58,173 nt of DNA, taken from positions 1-58,173 of the forward strand of contig CAUJIN010000054.1 of assembly GCA_963205495.1 (NCBI GenBank), read 5' to 3'. A program made the position numbers and the translations under genes. A model generated the notes under the pieces. It had not been told where the DNA came from, ran no database searches, and saw only the letters and a program-made list of their open reading frames with translations. This document shows, piece after piece, positions 38,699 to 48,522 of the stretch (positions within the stretch are counted from its first letter, which is position 1; every line of letters starts with the position of its first letter). The stretch is from Pseudomonadota bacterium (GTDB lineage: Bacteria > Pseudomonadota > Gammaproteobacteria > Xanthomonadales > Xanthomonadaceae).

Positions 38699-41600
38699 GT
38701 GCGAACTTTCCTGTGGTTCTTCCTGGCGCTCGGCTTCGGCAGCGCGACGGCATTGGCCGACCCGCCGGAGGGCGAGGTGCCGGAGCAGGAGCCGCAGTTC
38801 CACGCCATCGGTGCGGCCCGCCCGTTTCGTCCGGAGATCATCACCGAGGTCAAGGTGGACCGGGCCGGCTTTCTCTGGATCGGCACGCGCGAAGGGCTTT
38901 ATCTGCACGATGGCCAGCGCTTCCGGCATTTCCAGCACGAGGTGCAGAATCCCGATTCCCTTTCCAGCAACGGGATTCGCGGGCTGCTGGAAGACAGCCG
39001 CGGGCGGCTGTGGATCAACACCATCAGCGGCGGGCTGAACGAGCTGGATCGGGCGAGCTGGACGTTCCGCAGCTGGAAACACGCGCACGACGATCCGGAG
39101 AGCATCGTTCACGACGGCGTTTTCGCGCTGGCGGAAGCGCCGGACGGGCGGCTGTGGGTGGGCACCCAGGCCGGACTGGACCTGTTCGACCCGGACAGCG
39201 GGCGCTTTCGGCGGACGGTGCTGGCCACGGGCGGGGAATTCGTCGTGGCCCTGCGCAACGACCGCGAAGGGAATCTCTGGGTGGGCACGCTCGGACAGGG
39301 CCTGTTCCGCCAGCGCGACGATGGCTCGGGATTCGATCCGATCCTTCCGGCGGTGGGGCAGGCGACGCTGGACGTATTTTCCCTGGCGCAGGATGCGCAG
39401 GGCACGCTCTGGGCCGGTACCCGCGTGGGGCTGTACCGGGTGGCTGCGGACGGGTGGCGGCTGGAGCGCCCGGAGCTTGCGCCGGCGGAACTGGCGGAGG
39501 CGCTCGACAGCGTGACCGACCTCCTGCCCGCGCCCGACGGCAGCCTGTGGATCGGCACCTTCGGCGCGGGGCTGTTCCGATGGATTCCGCAGGAAGCCTC
39601 GCTGCGGCGCGTTCGGCTCGGGCCGGACGGGCCGGGTGCGCTGCACATCGACGGGGGCGCGATGGCGTTCGGACGCAACGGCACGTTCTTCGTCGGCACC
39701 TTCGGCGCGGGAATGTTCCGCAGCTGCCGGCACCTGTCCGGCCTGCGCGTCTGGTCGGAGGCCAGCCGGCAGCCGGGCGGGCATTCCAACCAGGATGTCT
39801 ACGCCCTTGCGCTGGATGGCGAACCGGAGGCGGAGCCTGCGACGCTGCTCGCGGGCAGTTTCGGCGGAGGCATCGACGAGATCGCCCTGCCCGAAGGGCG
39901 GATCGGGCACGCCGGACTGCCCGCGGGGGCGCCCGAGGGCGTCGAACTCGACGGCATCACCGCGCTTTTGCGGGCGCGCGACGGATCGATCTGGGCGACG
40001 ACCAGCGAAGGCGCGTTCCGCTGGAATCGCGCGGCCGGCGAACTGCGCGTCTACCGCAACGCGCAGGGGGAAGACGCGGTGCCGGGCTACAGCTATGCGC
40101 TCCTGCAGGATCGCGAGGGCCGGATCTGGGTCGGCAGCGGGGGCGGCGGGCTGTACCTGCACCTCGCGCGGGAGGATGGTTTCCGCAGGTTCCTGCCCGA
40201 CCGCGCCGATCCGCAGTCGCTGCCCGATGATTTCGTGACGGTGATGCTGCAGGACCGCGCCGGGCGGCTCTGGCTGGGCACGCGTTCGGGCGGGCTGGGC
40301 GTGTGCCGGTTCGATCAGGCCCTTCGCTGCGCGCACCTGTCGGCCGGCGTGGGCCCCGATCGGATCGGCCACAACCACGTCACGTCGCTGCTGGAAGACC
40401 AGGATGGTTCGGTGTGGGTGGGAACCGCCGGCGGCGGTGTCTGCCGGGTGCGCTGGGACGAACCGCGCGCGCAGGCCTCGATCCGCCGCTGGACGCGCGA
40501 GGAAGGGCTGGAAGACGACAACGTCATGGCGCTGGTGTTCGCGCCCGATGGGGCGCTCTGGATGTCCACGCGCGCCGGACTCTCGCGCCTTCAGGCCGAC
40601 ACCGGGGAAATCCTCAACCTGTCCCCGAGCGACGGCCTGCCGACTTCGGTGTTCAACCCCAAGGCCGCGCTGCGGCATCGCGGCCTCCTGTACTTCGGTT
40701 CGAGCAAGGGCGTGGTGGCGCTCGATCCTTCCCGCGTGCAGGCCGCAGGACCGGCGCCGCCCACGGTCATCGCAGCCATCACCGGGGCCGACCGCAGGCC
40801 GCTGGCGGCGCAGCCCGCCTGGGAGGTCGATGCGCTGTCGATTCCCTGGGGCACGCCGCTGACCCTGGAGCTGGCCGTGCTGGGATACGACGGTGCCGCA
40901 CCGCGCTTCCAGTACCGGCTCGCCAGCGCGGATGCGTGGACCGAGCTGGGTGACGGCGGCCAACTGACGCTGCACGCGCTCTCGCCCGGGCGGCATCGGC
41001 TGGAAGCCCGCGGCCGGCTTGGCGGCAGTCCCTGGACCCGGACCGCGCCGATCGCGCTGGAGATCGTGCCGCCGTGGTGGCGGCGCACCGATGTGCAGGC
41101 GGGCCTGGGTCTGCTGCTGTTCGGTGCGCTTCTGGGCGGATTCTTGCTGCGCATGCGCGGCCTGCAACGACGCCACGGCGAGCTGCGCCGCGCGCACGAC
41201 CTGCGCCAAGCCGCGCTGGCGGCAGCGCGCGAGAGCCAGGCGAGGCTGGAGGATGCCCTTTCGATTTCTCGCCGCCTCACGGTGCGCCTCCAGGATGCCA
41301 AGGAGGAAGAGCGCAGACACCTGGCGCGCGAGCTGCACGACGAGCTTGGTCAGGTGCTGACGTCGGCCAAGATCCAGCTCGGGCTGGCACTGGCCGGAAC
41401 GGCTCCAGGCGAGGCCGCCGGCCGCGTCCGCGACGCGATCGGCCTGATCGATCGCCTGATCGCCCAGGTGCGGGCGCTTTCGCTCGACCTGCGCCCCCCG
41501 CTGCTGGATGAACTCGGGCTGGGGCCGGCGCTGGAAGGCTATCTGCACGGCGTCGCGGCGCGCAGCGGGCTGGAGGTGCAGGTCCGGATCGAGGCCAACC

Positions 41601-41923
41601 TGGCTGCGCTTGCGCTGGAGCGGCAGATCGCCCTGTTCCGGATCGTGCAGGAGGCGGTCACCAACGCGCTGCGACACGCGCAGGCGCGGCGCCTCGAAGT
41701 GGCGCTGCTGCCGCAGGGCGATGCGGTTTCGGTCTGCGTGCGCGACGATGGCGCAGGCTTCGATGTCGAACGCCAGTCGCGGGAAGGAAGCCCGGGGCTG
41801 GGGCTGTTCGGAATGCGCGAACGCGTGCACGATCTGGGCGGGCGCTGGTCGGTCGCCTCGGTTCCCGGAGGCGGCACCTGCGTGACCGCGACCGTTCCCA
41901 TCACCCACCCGGCGGAGCAGTGA
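38699..41923 (+). CDS. Two-component sensor kinase: periplasmic beta-propeller plus NarL/UhpB-type kinase
   Basis: A 1074-residue inner membrane sensor. GTG start, then a signal-like helix (1-20). Two-component-regulator propeller repeats fill about residues 40-690 (FLWIGTREGLY, RLWVGTQAGLD, NLWVGTLGQGL, SLWIGTFGAGL and others). A Y_Y_Y domain follows (about 715-795) and one transmembrane helix (about 800-818). The HisKA_3 domain has phospho-acceptor His880 in HLARELHDELGQ. HATPase motifs are EAVTNALRHA, DDGAGFD and GLGLFGMRERV. The architecture matches propeller sensors of polymer or carbohydrate signals, but the ligand is unknown. The response regulator follows 3 bp later. Confidence 0.9.
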   Translation: MRTFLWFFLALGFGSATALADPPEGEVPEQEPQFHAIGAARPFRPEIITEVKVDRAGFLWIGTREGLYLHDGQRFRHFQHEVQNPDSLSSNGIRGLLEDSRGRLWINTISGGLNELDRASWTFRSWKHAHDDPESIVHDGVFALAEAPDGRLWVGTQAGLDLFDPDSGRFRRTVLATGGEFVVALRNDREGNLWVGTLGQGLFRQRDDGSGFDPILPAVGQATLDVFSLAQDAQGTLWAGTRVGLYRVAADGWRLERPELAPAELAEALDSVTDLLPAPDGSLWIGTFGAGLFRWIPQEASLRRVRLGPDGPGALHIDGGAMAFGRNGTFFVGTFGAGMFRSCRHLSGLRVWSEASRQPGGHSNQDVYALALDGEPEAEPATLLAGSFGGGIDEIALPEGRIGHAGLPAGAPEGVELDGITALLRARDGSIWATTSEGAFRWNRAAGELRVYRNAQGEDAVPGYSYALLQDREGRIWVGSGGGGLYLHLAREDGFRRFLPDRADPQSLPDDFVTVMLQDRAGRLWLGTRSGGLGVCRFDQALRCAHLSAGVGPDRIGHNHVTSLLEDQDGSVWVGTAGGGVCRVRWDEPRAQASIRRWTREEGLEDDNVMALVFAPDGALWMSTRAGLSRLQADTGEILNLSPSDGLPTSVFNPKAALRHRGLLYFGSSKGVVALDPSRVQAAGPAPPTVIAAITGADRRPLAAQPAWEVDALSIPWGTPLTLELAVLGYDGAAPRFQYRLASADAWTELGDGGQLTLHALSPGRHRLEARGRLGGSPWTRTAPIALEIVPPWWRRTDVQAGLGLLLFGALLGGFLLRMRGLQRRHGELRRAHDLRQAALAAARESQARLEDALSISRRLTVRLQDAKEEERRHLARELHDELGQVLTSAKIQLGLALAGTAPGEAAGRVRDAIGLIDRLIAQVRALSLDLRPPLLDELGLGPALEGYLHGVAARSGLEVQVRIEANLAALALERQIALFRIVQEAVTNALRHAQARRLEVALLPQGDAVSVCVRDDGAGFDVERQSREGSPGLGLFGMRERVHDLGGRWSVASVPGGGTCVTATVPITHPAEQ

Positions 41924-41926
41924 GGC

Positions 41927-42592
41927 ATGGCGATGCGCGTGATCCTGGCGGATGACCATCAACTGGTGCACGCCGGCCTGCGCGCGCTGCTGCAGTCTTT
42001 TCCCGACGTCGAGGTGCTGGCCGAATGCAGCGACGGGCAGCAGGCGCTCGAATGCGTCGCCCGCCTGCGGCCCGAGGTGCTGCTGCTCGACATCACCATG
42101 CCGGGCCTCAACGGACTGGAAGTGGCGCAGCGCCTCGGCGAGCTCAGCCCGGAAACGCGCGTGCTGGTGCTGTCGATGCACGCCGGGTCGGAATACGTGG
42201 CGCAGGCGCTGCGCGCCGGCGTGGCGGGCTACCTCATCAAGGATTCGGCGGTGGAAGAGCTGCGCGTGGCGCTGGATTCGCTGGCGCAGGGTCGCCCCTA
42301 CCTCAGCCCGGCCATCTCGCGCACGGTGCTGCAGGGATTCCTGCACCCGGGCGTGTCACCGACGGAGTCGCCAGGTCCCGAGCTGGGCCGGCTCACCGCG
42401 CGCCAGCGCGAGGTGCTGCGCCTGCTCGCCGAAGGCCGCGGCACGCGCGAAATCGCGGCGCGCCTGCAACTGAGCGTCAAGACGGTGGAAGCACACCGCA
42501 GCCAGATGATGGACCGGCTCGACATCCACGACGTGCCGGGACTGGTGCGCTTTGCGATCCGTGCCGGGCTGGTTTCGGCGGATCTGGTCTGA
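41927..42592 (+). CDS. NarL/FixJ-family response regulator
   Basis: A 221-residue DNA-binding regulator. The receiver domain has ILADDHQLVHAGLRALL, phospho-acceptor Asp55 in LLLDITMPGLNGLE, the Ser switch in VLVLSMHAG and the Lys in YLIKDSA. The LuxR-type HTH follows: LTARQREVLRLLAEGRGTREIA, LSVKTVEAHRSQMMDRL. Its start lies 3 bp after the kinase stop, so it is clearly the partner. Targets are unknown; the beta-helix gene downstream is a candidate. The 244-bp gap after it shows no clear operator or terminator. Confidence 0.93.
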   Translation: MAMRVILADDHQLVHAGLRALLQSFPDVEVLAECSDGQQALECVARLRPEVLLLDITMPGLNGLEVAQRLGELSPETRVLVLSMHAGSEYVAQALRAGVAGYLIKDSAVEELRVALDSLAQGRPYLSPAISRTVLQGFLHPGVSPTESPGPELGRLTARQREVLRLLAEGRGTREIAARLQLSVKTVEAHRSQMMDRLDIHDVPGLVRFAIRAGLVSADLV

Positions 42593-42836
42593 CCGGTTGC
42601 GCCTGCTGCCGGGAGCCGGGAAACAAGCCTCCATCCGGCGGATTCCAATGAATCAACCGTTCTGGCGGCGGCTGCATGGGGCAAGCGGTTCCGGACGGAG
42701 CGCGTCGGTCGTTCGACGGAAATCCGGTGTCTCGCGCGGTAGTCAGGCGAGGTCCGAAGGACGAGCGTTCGGTTTTCCTTTCAATTTGCGTTGAGGTGGA
42801 TGGGCGCCCTTTCCACGGCGCAATTCGGGGATTTCC

Positions 42837-45269
42837 ATGAAATGCATCCGCCTGCTTGCATTGACGCTCTTCCTGGCCATGACCGGCCGCGCCGGCGCCG
42901 TGGACCACATCACCTGCGCGGCCAACTGGGGGCAAGTCGCAGCGGCACTTTCCGCGGCGACGGCAAGCGATGGCCACCACGACATCCGTGTCGTGAAAGG
43001 AGTCCACGTCATGAGTGGAACCCTGCTGCTGGTCCTGCACCCTGATGCCTTCCTGAGCCTGCGTGGCGGCTACGACCCGGGGTGCGGTTCGCGTGACCTT
43101 GATCCCGCCAACACCACGATCTCCGGGCAGGGAGTGCATGCACTGCGCATCGAACACAACCGTGATCTGCTGCTGGAAGGCTTTACCGTGCGCAACCTTT
43201 CCGGGCTGCTGCAATCGGTGGATGGGGGCATCTCGATCCGCTGCGGCGCGACCGATTCGAACATCAGGTTCGTCACCCTGCGACACAACATTTTCAGGCA
43301 GCTCGACGGCAAGTATTCCGGGGTTGATGCATGGGGTGCGGGTGCCTGTCTGATGGGTTTCCGCAACAATCTGGTGACGCAGATCTCCGCGCCAGCCACG
43401 CAGCCAACGTTCAGCAGCGTGATCATCTGCAGCGGCTTTTTCGATTCGATGCGCCAAGGCGAATACGTCGACCAGAACACTTTCGTCGGCATCCAGGGCG
43501 GCAGCTCCGCTCAAATGTCCGCCGCGCTCAGCATATGCAAGTCGGGAACCGTTGCGCACAACCTGTTCTGGGCCAACGCTCCGCGTGACCTGGATCTTCG
43601 GCCGGGCAACGCCATGAACGTGGTCGGCAATCTCTACGATCTTTCTCCGAACACGCCGATCGGAGGAGAGAACCAAGGCAACTTCACGGCTGATCCGATG
43701 TTCGTCAATGCCGCTGGAGGTGACTATCGCCTCCAGCTTGCCTCGCCGGCGATCAACAAGGGTGCCACCATGACCGATCTTGCCCAGGATCTTGCCGGCA
43801 ACGGGCGCAAGACGGGTTCACGGACGGATCTGGGCGCCTACGAGTCCAACCTCAACGATCAGACCCAGGTGCTGGTCACCAATACCGGCGACAGCGGAGC
43901 TGGAAGCCTGCGGCAGGCCATTCTCGATGCCAATGCCAATTCCAACCACACCCTCGTCCGCTTTGCCATCAACGGAACCTGCGGCACCCAGAGCATCCTG
44001 TTGAACAGCCTGCTGCCCGCCATCACCACGCCGGTGACCATCGATGGCTATTCCCAGACCGGTTCCCAGGCGAATACGGACCCGCTGGCGTTCAACGCCA
44101 AGGTCTGCGTCGGGCTGACGCAGATCGGCGGCGCGACAGTGGGTTTGCGCGCGGACACCGGTGGCCAGCTGGTGGTGCGCGGACTGTGGTTCGGCAACTT
44201 TGTCGGCTCCGGCTCCGCCGCGATCCAGTTCCTCGGTGGCGCCGACCATGTGGTCGAGGGCGTCCAGTTCTCCGGTGTGCTCCCCAATGGAGCGAGCCTC
44301 TCGGCCAACCGCATCAATGTCCTGGTTCAGGACGGCTACAACCTGCGCATCGGCGGTGCCGCCATCGGTCAACGCAATCTTGTCTCAGGAGCCACCTTGC
44401 ACGGCATCGCCATTTCGGGCGCCGGGTTGGCGACGAACACCGTGATCCAGAACAACCTGATCGGAAGCAATGCCTCGCGGACCGGCATCGATCCCAACGG
44501 CGGCTCCGGCATCAGCATCAGCGGCAGCGGGGCAATCGACATCCTCGGCAACATCCTCCGGGGCAACCTGCAAAGCGGGATATCGATCAGCGGCAACAGC
44601 CTTGGCGTGCTGATCCGCGACAATGAAATCGGTTTTCCCGGCCAGGGCAACCTGGGGCACGGCGTGTACGTCGGCGGCGGCAGCTTCGGCGTGACCATTG
44701 GCGGCAGCGAGACCGTAGACGCCGGTGGCAACCGGATCCATTCCAACGGTGGTGCCGGCGTACGGGTCATCGATGGGGAGTCGGTGCGCATCCGCGCCAA
44801 TTCGATCTGGGAAAATGATCAGCTCGGCATCGATCTCGGACCGGCAGGCGTGACCGCCAACGACCCCGGAGACGGAGACAGCGGGGGTGGAAACAGCCTG
44901 CAGAACCATCCGGTCATCACGGGAGCGACCCTGCTCGGCGACCAGCTCACGGTGAGCGGGATGCTGGATACGGGTGTGAACGCCAGCTTTGCCATCGACC
45001 TGTATCTGAACAACCAGTGCGATCCTTCCGGGCACGGCCAGGGGGCGGTGTACGTCGGCCGCGTCGATCTGGCGACCGATGCCTCGGGACATGCCGCGTT
45101 TTCGCAGTCGTTCGAGGTCGAAGCCGGGCCAATGGCGGTGCTTGCCGAAGTGTCGGCCACGGCGATGCTCCTGGGGCCGACCGACGCTGGAGACACCTCG
45201 GAATTTTCGGCCTGCATGCCCGTCGTGGAATTGCCGGAAACGCTGTTCCTGGACGGTTTCGAGGACTGA
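42837..45269 (+). CDS. Large secreted right-handed beta-helix protein with DGFE C-terminal tail
   Basis: An 810-residue predicted extracellular or surface protein of unknown function. A signal peptide (ending near RAGAVDH) is followed by two parallel beta-helix regions. The first (about 75-300) is rich in Asn/Gly rungs such as ILRHN-type repeats and RNNLVTQI. A linker (VTNTGDSGAGSLRQAILDANAN, the CSLREA-like repeat) precedes a second helix (about 420-670: NTVIQNNLIGSN, SGISISGSG, GNRIHSNGG). A beta-sandwich-like domain follows, and the chain ends exactly in LFLDGFED. I see no polysaccharide lyase catalytic signature. It stops 6 bp from the convergent kinase gene. Confidence 0.75.
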   Translation: MKCIRLLALTLFLAMTGRAGAVDHITCAANWGQVAAALSAATASDGHHDIRVVKGVHVMSGTLLLVLHPDAFLSLRGGYDPGCGSRDLDPANTTISGQGVHALRIEHNRDLLLEGFTVRNLSGLLQSVDGGISIRCGATDSNIRFVTLRHNIFRQLDGKYSGVDAWGAGACLMGFRNNLVTQISAPATQPTFSSVIICSGFFDSMRQGEYVDQNTFVGIQGGSSAQMSAALSICKSGTVAHNLFWANAPRDLDLRPGNAMNVVGNLYDLSPNTPIGGENQGNFTADPMFVNAAGGDYRLQLASPAINKGATMTDLAQDLAGNGRKTGSRTDLGAYESNLNDQTQVLVTNTGDSGAGSLRQAILDANANSNHTLVRFAINGTCGTQSILLNSLLPAITTPVTIDGYSQTGSQANTDPLAFNAKVCVGLTQIGGATVGLRADTGGQLVVRGLWFGNFVGSGSAAIQFLGGADHVVEGVQFSGVLPNGASLSANRINVLVQDGYNLRIGGAAIGQRNLVSGATLHGIAISGAGLATNTVIQNNLIGSNASRTGIDPNGGSGISISGSGAIDILGNILRGNLQSGISISGNSLGVLIRDNEIGFPGQGNLGHGVYVGGGSFGVTIGGSETVDAGGNRIHSNGGAGVRVIDGESVRIRANSIWENDQLGIDLGPAGVTANDPGDGDSGGGNSLQNHPVITGATLLGDQLTVSGMLDTGVNASFAIDLYLNNQCDPSGHGQGAVYVGRVDLATDASGHAAFSQSFEVEAGPMAVLAEVSATAMLLGPTDAGDTSEFSACMPVVELPETLFLDGFED

Positions 45270-45275
45270 TGAAGA

Positions 45276-47942
45276 TCATTGCGCAAGCGATGCAAGTGCT
45301 TTCTCGATCGCCTGCGTATCGGCATGTTCCGCGCCAAGGATGGCGCGGGATGTGACCAGAGCGGTGGAAAGCTCGATGCGTGCGAGAGCCTCCTGTCCAT
45401 CGGCGGCAAGGGCAAGGCCCAGGCGGTGGCGTGCGGTGATGGTGAACGGCGAATTTTCCCCGAGGCTGGCGCGCTTGAGATTCAAAGCCTCACGGTGATG
45501 GGCGATCGCGCCGGCGGCATCCCCCAGCCCGAGCGCAGTGACTCCGATGGCGTCGCGTGTCTCCAGGACGACGAGGTGGTTCGGGCCGAGCTGGCGGGTT
45601 GCCTCTTCCAGCAGGGTGCGACCCAGCGTGGCCGCCTCGGCGTAGCGCCGGCGTTCGTTCAGCAGTTCCAGCAGATTGAAGGTGTGAATGAGCCGCGCTT
45701 CGGTCTGGCCCGTCGCGCCCTCGGCCTTGTGCAGGGCCTCGATCACGCGCCGATAGCTTTCCTCGGCTTCGTCATGGCGGCCCAGCGCCTTCAGTGCATT
45801 GGCGCGATTGGCAAGAATCTGCAGGGATTCGCTGCCATCCGCTCCGTACAGTGCGGTGGCTTCGGCGAGCGCCATGTCGTTCATTTCCAGCGCCGAGGCG
45901 TAGCTGCCGCGATCCAGGAGAATCCCTGCGAGTGCGCTGCGCGTGGCAAGGGTGGCGGGATGCGGACGGGCGCCGTGGTTGGATTCCATGCGTTCCAGGC
46001 TGTCGCGTGCGATCTGCTCGGCCTGTTCGAGGTCGCCGAGTGCGGCGGTCACCTGCAGCAGTTGATGCCGCAGGTCGATCCAGCCATAGGTGATGTTCCC
46101 TTCATGGCCCGTCCATTTCGAAAGGGCATCCTGGAGGATGGCGTGCGCCAGTGTCGCATCGCCGAGCGCGAAAGCGGCGCGCGCGTTCTGTTCCGCCGCG
46201 CGGGAAAATGTGTCGATGGCCTCTGGAATGTCGCGGGCAAGTTCCAGTGCGCGCCCGGATTCGCTGCGCTGCCTTGCATAATCGCCGCTGCATTCGGCGA
46301 TGCGGGCATGGATGAGTGCCGCTTCCGCCACGTCGATGTCGGCCTGCGCCAGCTCCGCTTCGCGGCGAAGCTGTTCCGCGGCGCGGCGGGCGGGTTCGAG
46401 GTTGCAGTTCACCGCTTCGGTCTGACCCAGCACCTGCAGCAGTGCGATGCGTGCGCGGCGGTGCTCCTGATCCTCTCCGGCCAGGGCGAGGCCCGACCGT
46501 GCGCTCGCCACTGCGCGGGCGTCGCGCCCCAGCGAGGAGTAGCTGCGCGCCAACAGGTGGTGCAGGGCGAGCCTTTGCGCCGTGGTGATATGCGATTCTC
46601 CGGACAGGCGGCGTTCCGCCGAATCCAGGAGATCGACCACGCGGACGTTGGCCCCGAGTCCGGCATCCGCAGGCGCGGAAATCACGTCGGAAAGGAACTT
46701 GCTCATCGCCTCTGCACTGTCTCGCGCCGCGGCTGCAGCGGCGGCTTCACGCATCGCTCGATCCGCCTGGAACAATGCGCCGAACAGTGCCGCAAGGATG
46801 GCCGCCAGTGCCATGCAGGCCATCGCGATCGCAAGGCGGTGGCGCGCGGCGAATCGACGCAGACGATAGCCGCGTGCGTCCCCGCGTGCCGCCACCGGCC
46901 TGCCTTCCAGGTGCAGACGCAGGTCTGCGGTGAGTGCGCCGACCGAGGCATAGCGCGTCAGCGGGTCGGCGCGCAGGCAGCGCGCGATGATGGCGTCCAG
47001 ATCGCCGCGCACCATCGCCACCGATACGGGTCCGTTTCCTTGCGCGGACATCGTGCTGCTGGCGGCCGGGGGATCGCCGTCTCCGAAAGCTGCGGCGATT
47101 TTCGCAAGGTTTCCGTCCGAGCGCGCCTGCGGGAGTCCCCCGGTCAGCAGTTCGTGCAGGAGCAGTCCGAGCGCGTACTGGTCCACGGCGGCGGTGACGT
47201 CATCCCCGGAAAACTGCTCGGGGGCTGCGTACCGTGGCGTCATTGCCGGCGGGCCCGTGGTCTGGCCTGATGTGCTGTCTTCCAGCAGGCGGGCGATGCC
47301 GAAGTCGAGCAGTTTGGGCGTGCCGTCGGCCGTCACCAGCACATTCGCCGGTTTGAGGTCGCGGTGCACGACCAGATGCCGGTGCGCGTGCTCGACTGCT
47401 CCGCAGATCGCGAGGAACATGCACAGGCGTTGCTCCAGAGTGGGCTGGTGCTCGCGACACCAGCGGTCCAAGGGGATGCCCTCGACGAATTCGAGCACCA
47501 GATACGGCTCGCCTTCGCCATCGACGTCGGCGCCGAGGAAGTGCGCGATGTTCGGATGGTTCAGACGCGCCAGGATGCGGCGTTCCCGGAGGAGGTGCCT
47601 GAGCATCGACAGACGCGCCGCGCCGCGAACGCGCTTGATGGCCACGCGCTGTTCGACCTGGCCATCGCAGCGTTCGGCCATCCACACCTCGCCCATGCCG
47701 CCTTCTCCGATCACCTCCAGCAGCCGGAAGGGGCCGAGCATCGCGCTGCGCGGTGATGGCCTGGGAGGCGGTGCGACTTCGGCTCGCGCGGCATGGGCCA
47801 CGCCATCGAGCAGTGCGGCCAGTGCATGGGCGCGTCGTGCCGCCACGCCCGCTCCCGGCGAGAGGGCGCCGACTGGCTTGCCATCGGCGATGCGCTCGAT
47901 CAGCCCGTCGAGATCGTCCGGATCGGGGGGATCAGTCGGCAT
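45276..47942 (-). CDS. Transmembrane Ser/Thr protein kinase with C-terminal TPR region
   Basis: An 888-residue Hanks-type kinase. The kinase domain (about 70-330) has the P-loop GEGGMGEVW, Lys103 (VAIKRV), the catalytic loop HRDLKPANVL (Asp195), DFG at 213-215 and YAAPEQF. One membrane helix (about 370-391) is followed by a long helical part with TPR-like repeats (about 420-880, e.g. LGRHDEAEESYRRVI, GDAAGAIAHHREAL), which would be periplasmic. The ATG overlaps the sigma factor stop by 11 bp. The kinase-ECF sigma pairing is the arrangement known for ECF43-type systems, where the kinase activates the sigma factor. Confidence 0.93.
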   Translation of the reverse strand: MPTDPPDPDDLDGLIERIADGKPVGALSPGAGVAARRAHALAALLDGVAHAARAEVAPPPRPSPRSAMLGPFRLLEVIGEGGMGEVWMAERCDGQVEQRVAIKRVRGAARLSMLRHLLRERRILARLNHPNIAHFLGADVDGEGEPYLVLEFVEGIPLDRWCREHQPTLEQRLCMFLAICGAVEHAHRHLVVHRDLKPANVLVTADGTPKLLDFGIARLLEDSTSGQTTGPPAMTPRYAAPEQFSGDDVTAAVDQYALGLLLHELLTGGLPQARSDGNLAKIAAAFGDGDPPAASSTMSAQGNGPVSVAMVRGDLDAIIARCLRADPLTRYASVGALTADLRLHLEGRPVAARGDARGYRLRRFAARHRLAIAMACMALAAILAALFGALFQADRAMREAAAAAAARDSAEAMSKFLSDVISAPADAGLGANVRVVDLLDSAERRLSGESHITTAQRLALHHLLARSYSSLGRDARAVASARSGLALAGEDQEHRRARIALLQVLGQTEAVNCNLEPARRAAEQLRREAELAQADIDVAEAALIHARIAECSGDYARQRSESGRALELARDIPEAIDTFSRAAEQNARAAFALGDATLAHAILQDALSKWTGHEGNITYGWIDLRHQLLQVTAALGDLEQAEQIARDSLERMESNHGARPHPATLATRSALAGILLDRGSYASALEMNDMALAEATALYGADGSESLQILANRANALKALGRHDEAEESYRRVIEALHKAEGATGQTEARLIHTFNLLELLNERRRYAEAATLGRTLLEEATRQLGPNHLVVLETRDAIGVTALGLGDAAGAIAHHREALNLKRASLGENSPFTITARHRLGLALAADGQEALARIELSTALVTSRAILGAEHADTQAIEKALASLAQ

Positions 47943-48522
47943 CCGGGTCACCGAGCAGGTCGGACATCTTCCGGATCGCCCGCTGCAGCCGGACTCGCAC
48001 CGCATCGGGGGATTCACCCAGCTCTTCCGCCATTTCTGGGAAGCTCATGCCGAACTCGAAGCGCATGACGACCAGGGCCTGATAGTGCGGGGGAAGTTGC
48101 TGCAGCGCCTGCTCGAAGGCGATTGCGCCTTCGCGTCCCAGCGTGGCTTCCAGCACCGAGCCTGCGGCTGCCGGCACTTCCGCAAGCGCATCGTCGCCTT
48201 CGCGCTCGGGGATCAGGCGGCGCCCGCGCAGGGCGTCGCGCATCACGTTCAGCAAGGTTTGCCGAAGGTATGCGTAGAACGCGCCGGCATGGCGCGCCTC
48301 GAACAGTTCGGCACGCGCGAACACGCGCATCAGCGTGAGCTGGACCAGATCGGCGGTATCGCCTTCGTCGCGCAGGTTGGCCGGCAGGCGTCCATGCGCC
48401 CATCGACGGAGCATGGGTTCCACGCGGCGCACGAGCTGGTCTGCGGCCGCGCGGTCGCCTTCGCGCAGGCGCGTCAGCAATACGGCGGTCGTATGGCCCG
48501 CGGAAGGGCGAGGCGTGTCCAT
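47932..48522 (-). CDS. ECF-type RNA polymerase sigma factor paired with the kinase
   Basis: A 196-residue sigma-70 family protein. Region 2 is LLTRLREGDRAAADQLVRRV through DTADLVQLTLMRVFARAE and FYAYLRQTLLNVMRDALR. Region 4 is LPPHYQALVVMRFEFGMSFPEMAEELGESPDAVRVRLQRA. No anti-sigma gene is adjacent; the next gene is the Ser/Thr kinase. The usual acidic cluster of region 2.2 appears as GDTADLVQ, with Thr56 where ECFs normally carry Ala or an acidic residue. The first ~54 codons are duplicated at 51041-51201. Confidence 0.92.
   Translation of the reverse strand: MDTPRPSAGHTTAVLLTRLREGDRAAADQLVRRVEPMLRRWAHGRLPANLRDEGDTADLVQLTLMRVFARAELFEARHAGAFYAYLRQTLLNVMRDALRGRRLIPEREGDDALAEVPAAAGSVLEATLGREGAIAFEQALQQLPPHYQALVVMRFEFGMSFPEMAEELGESPDAVRVRLQRAIRKMSDLLGDPDAD

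Noticed and set aside
37442..42346. Minus-strand open frame of more than 1600 codons opposite the antiporter's upstream region, sensor kinase and regulator
   Set aside because: No recognisable domain except out-of-frame shadow; the plus-strand kinase and regulator account for the sequence.
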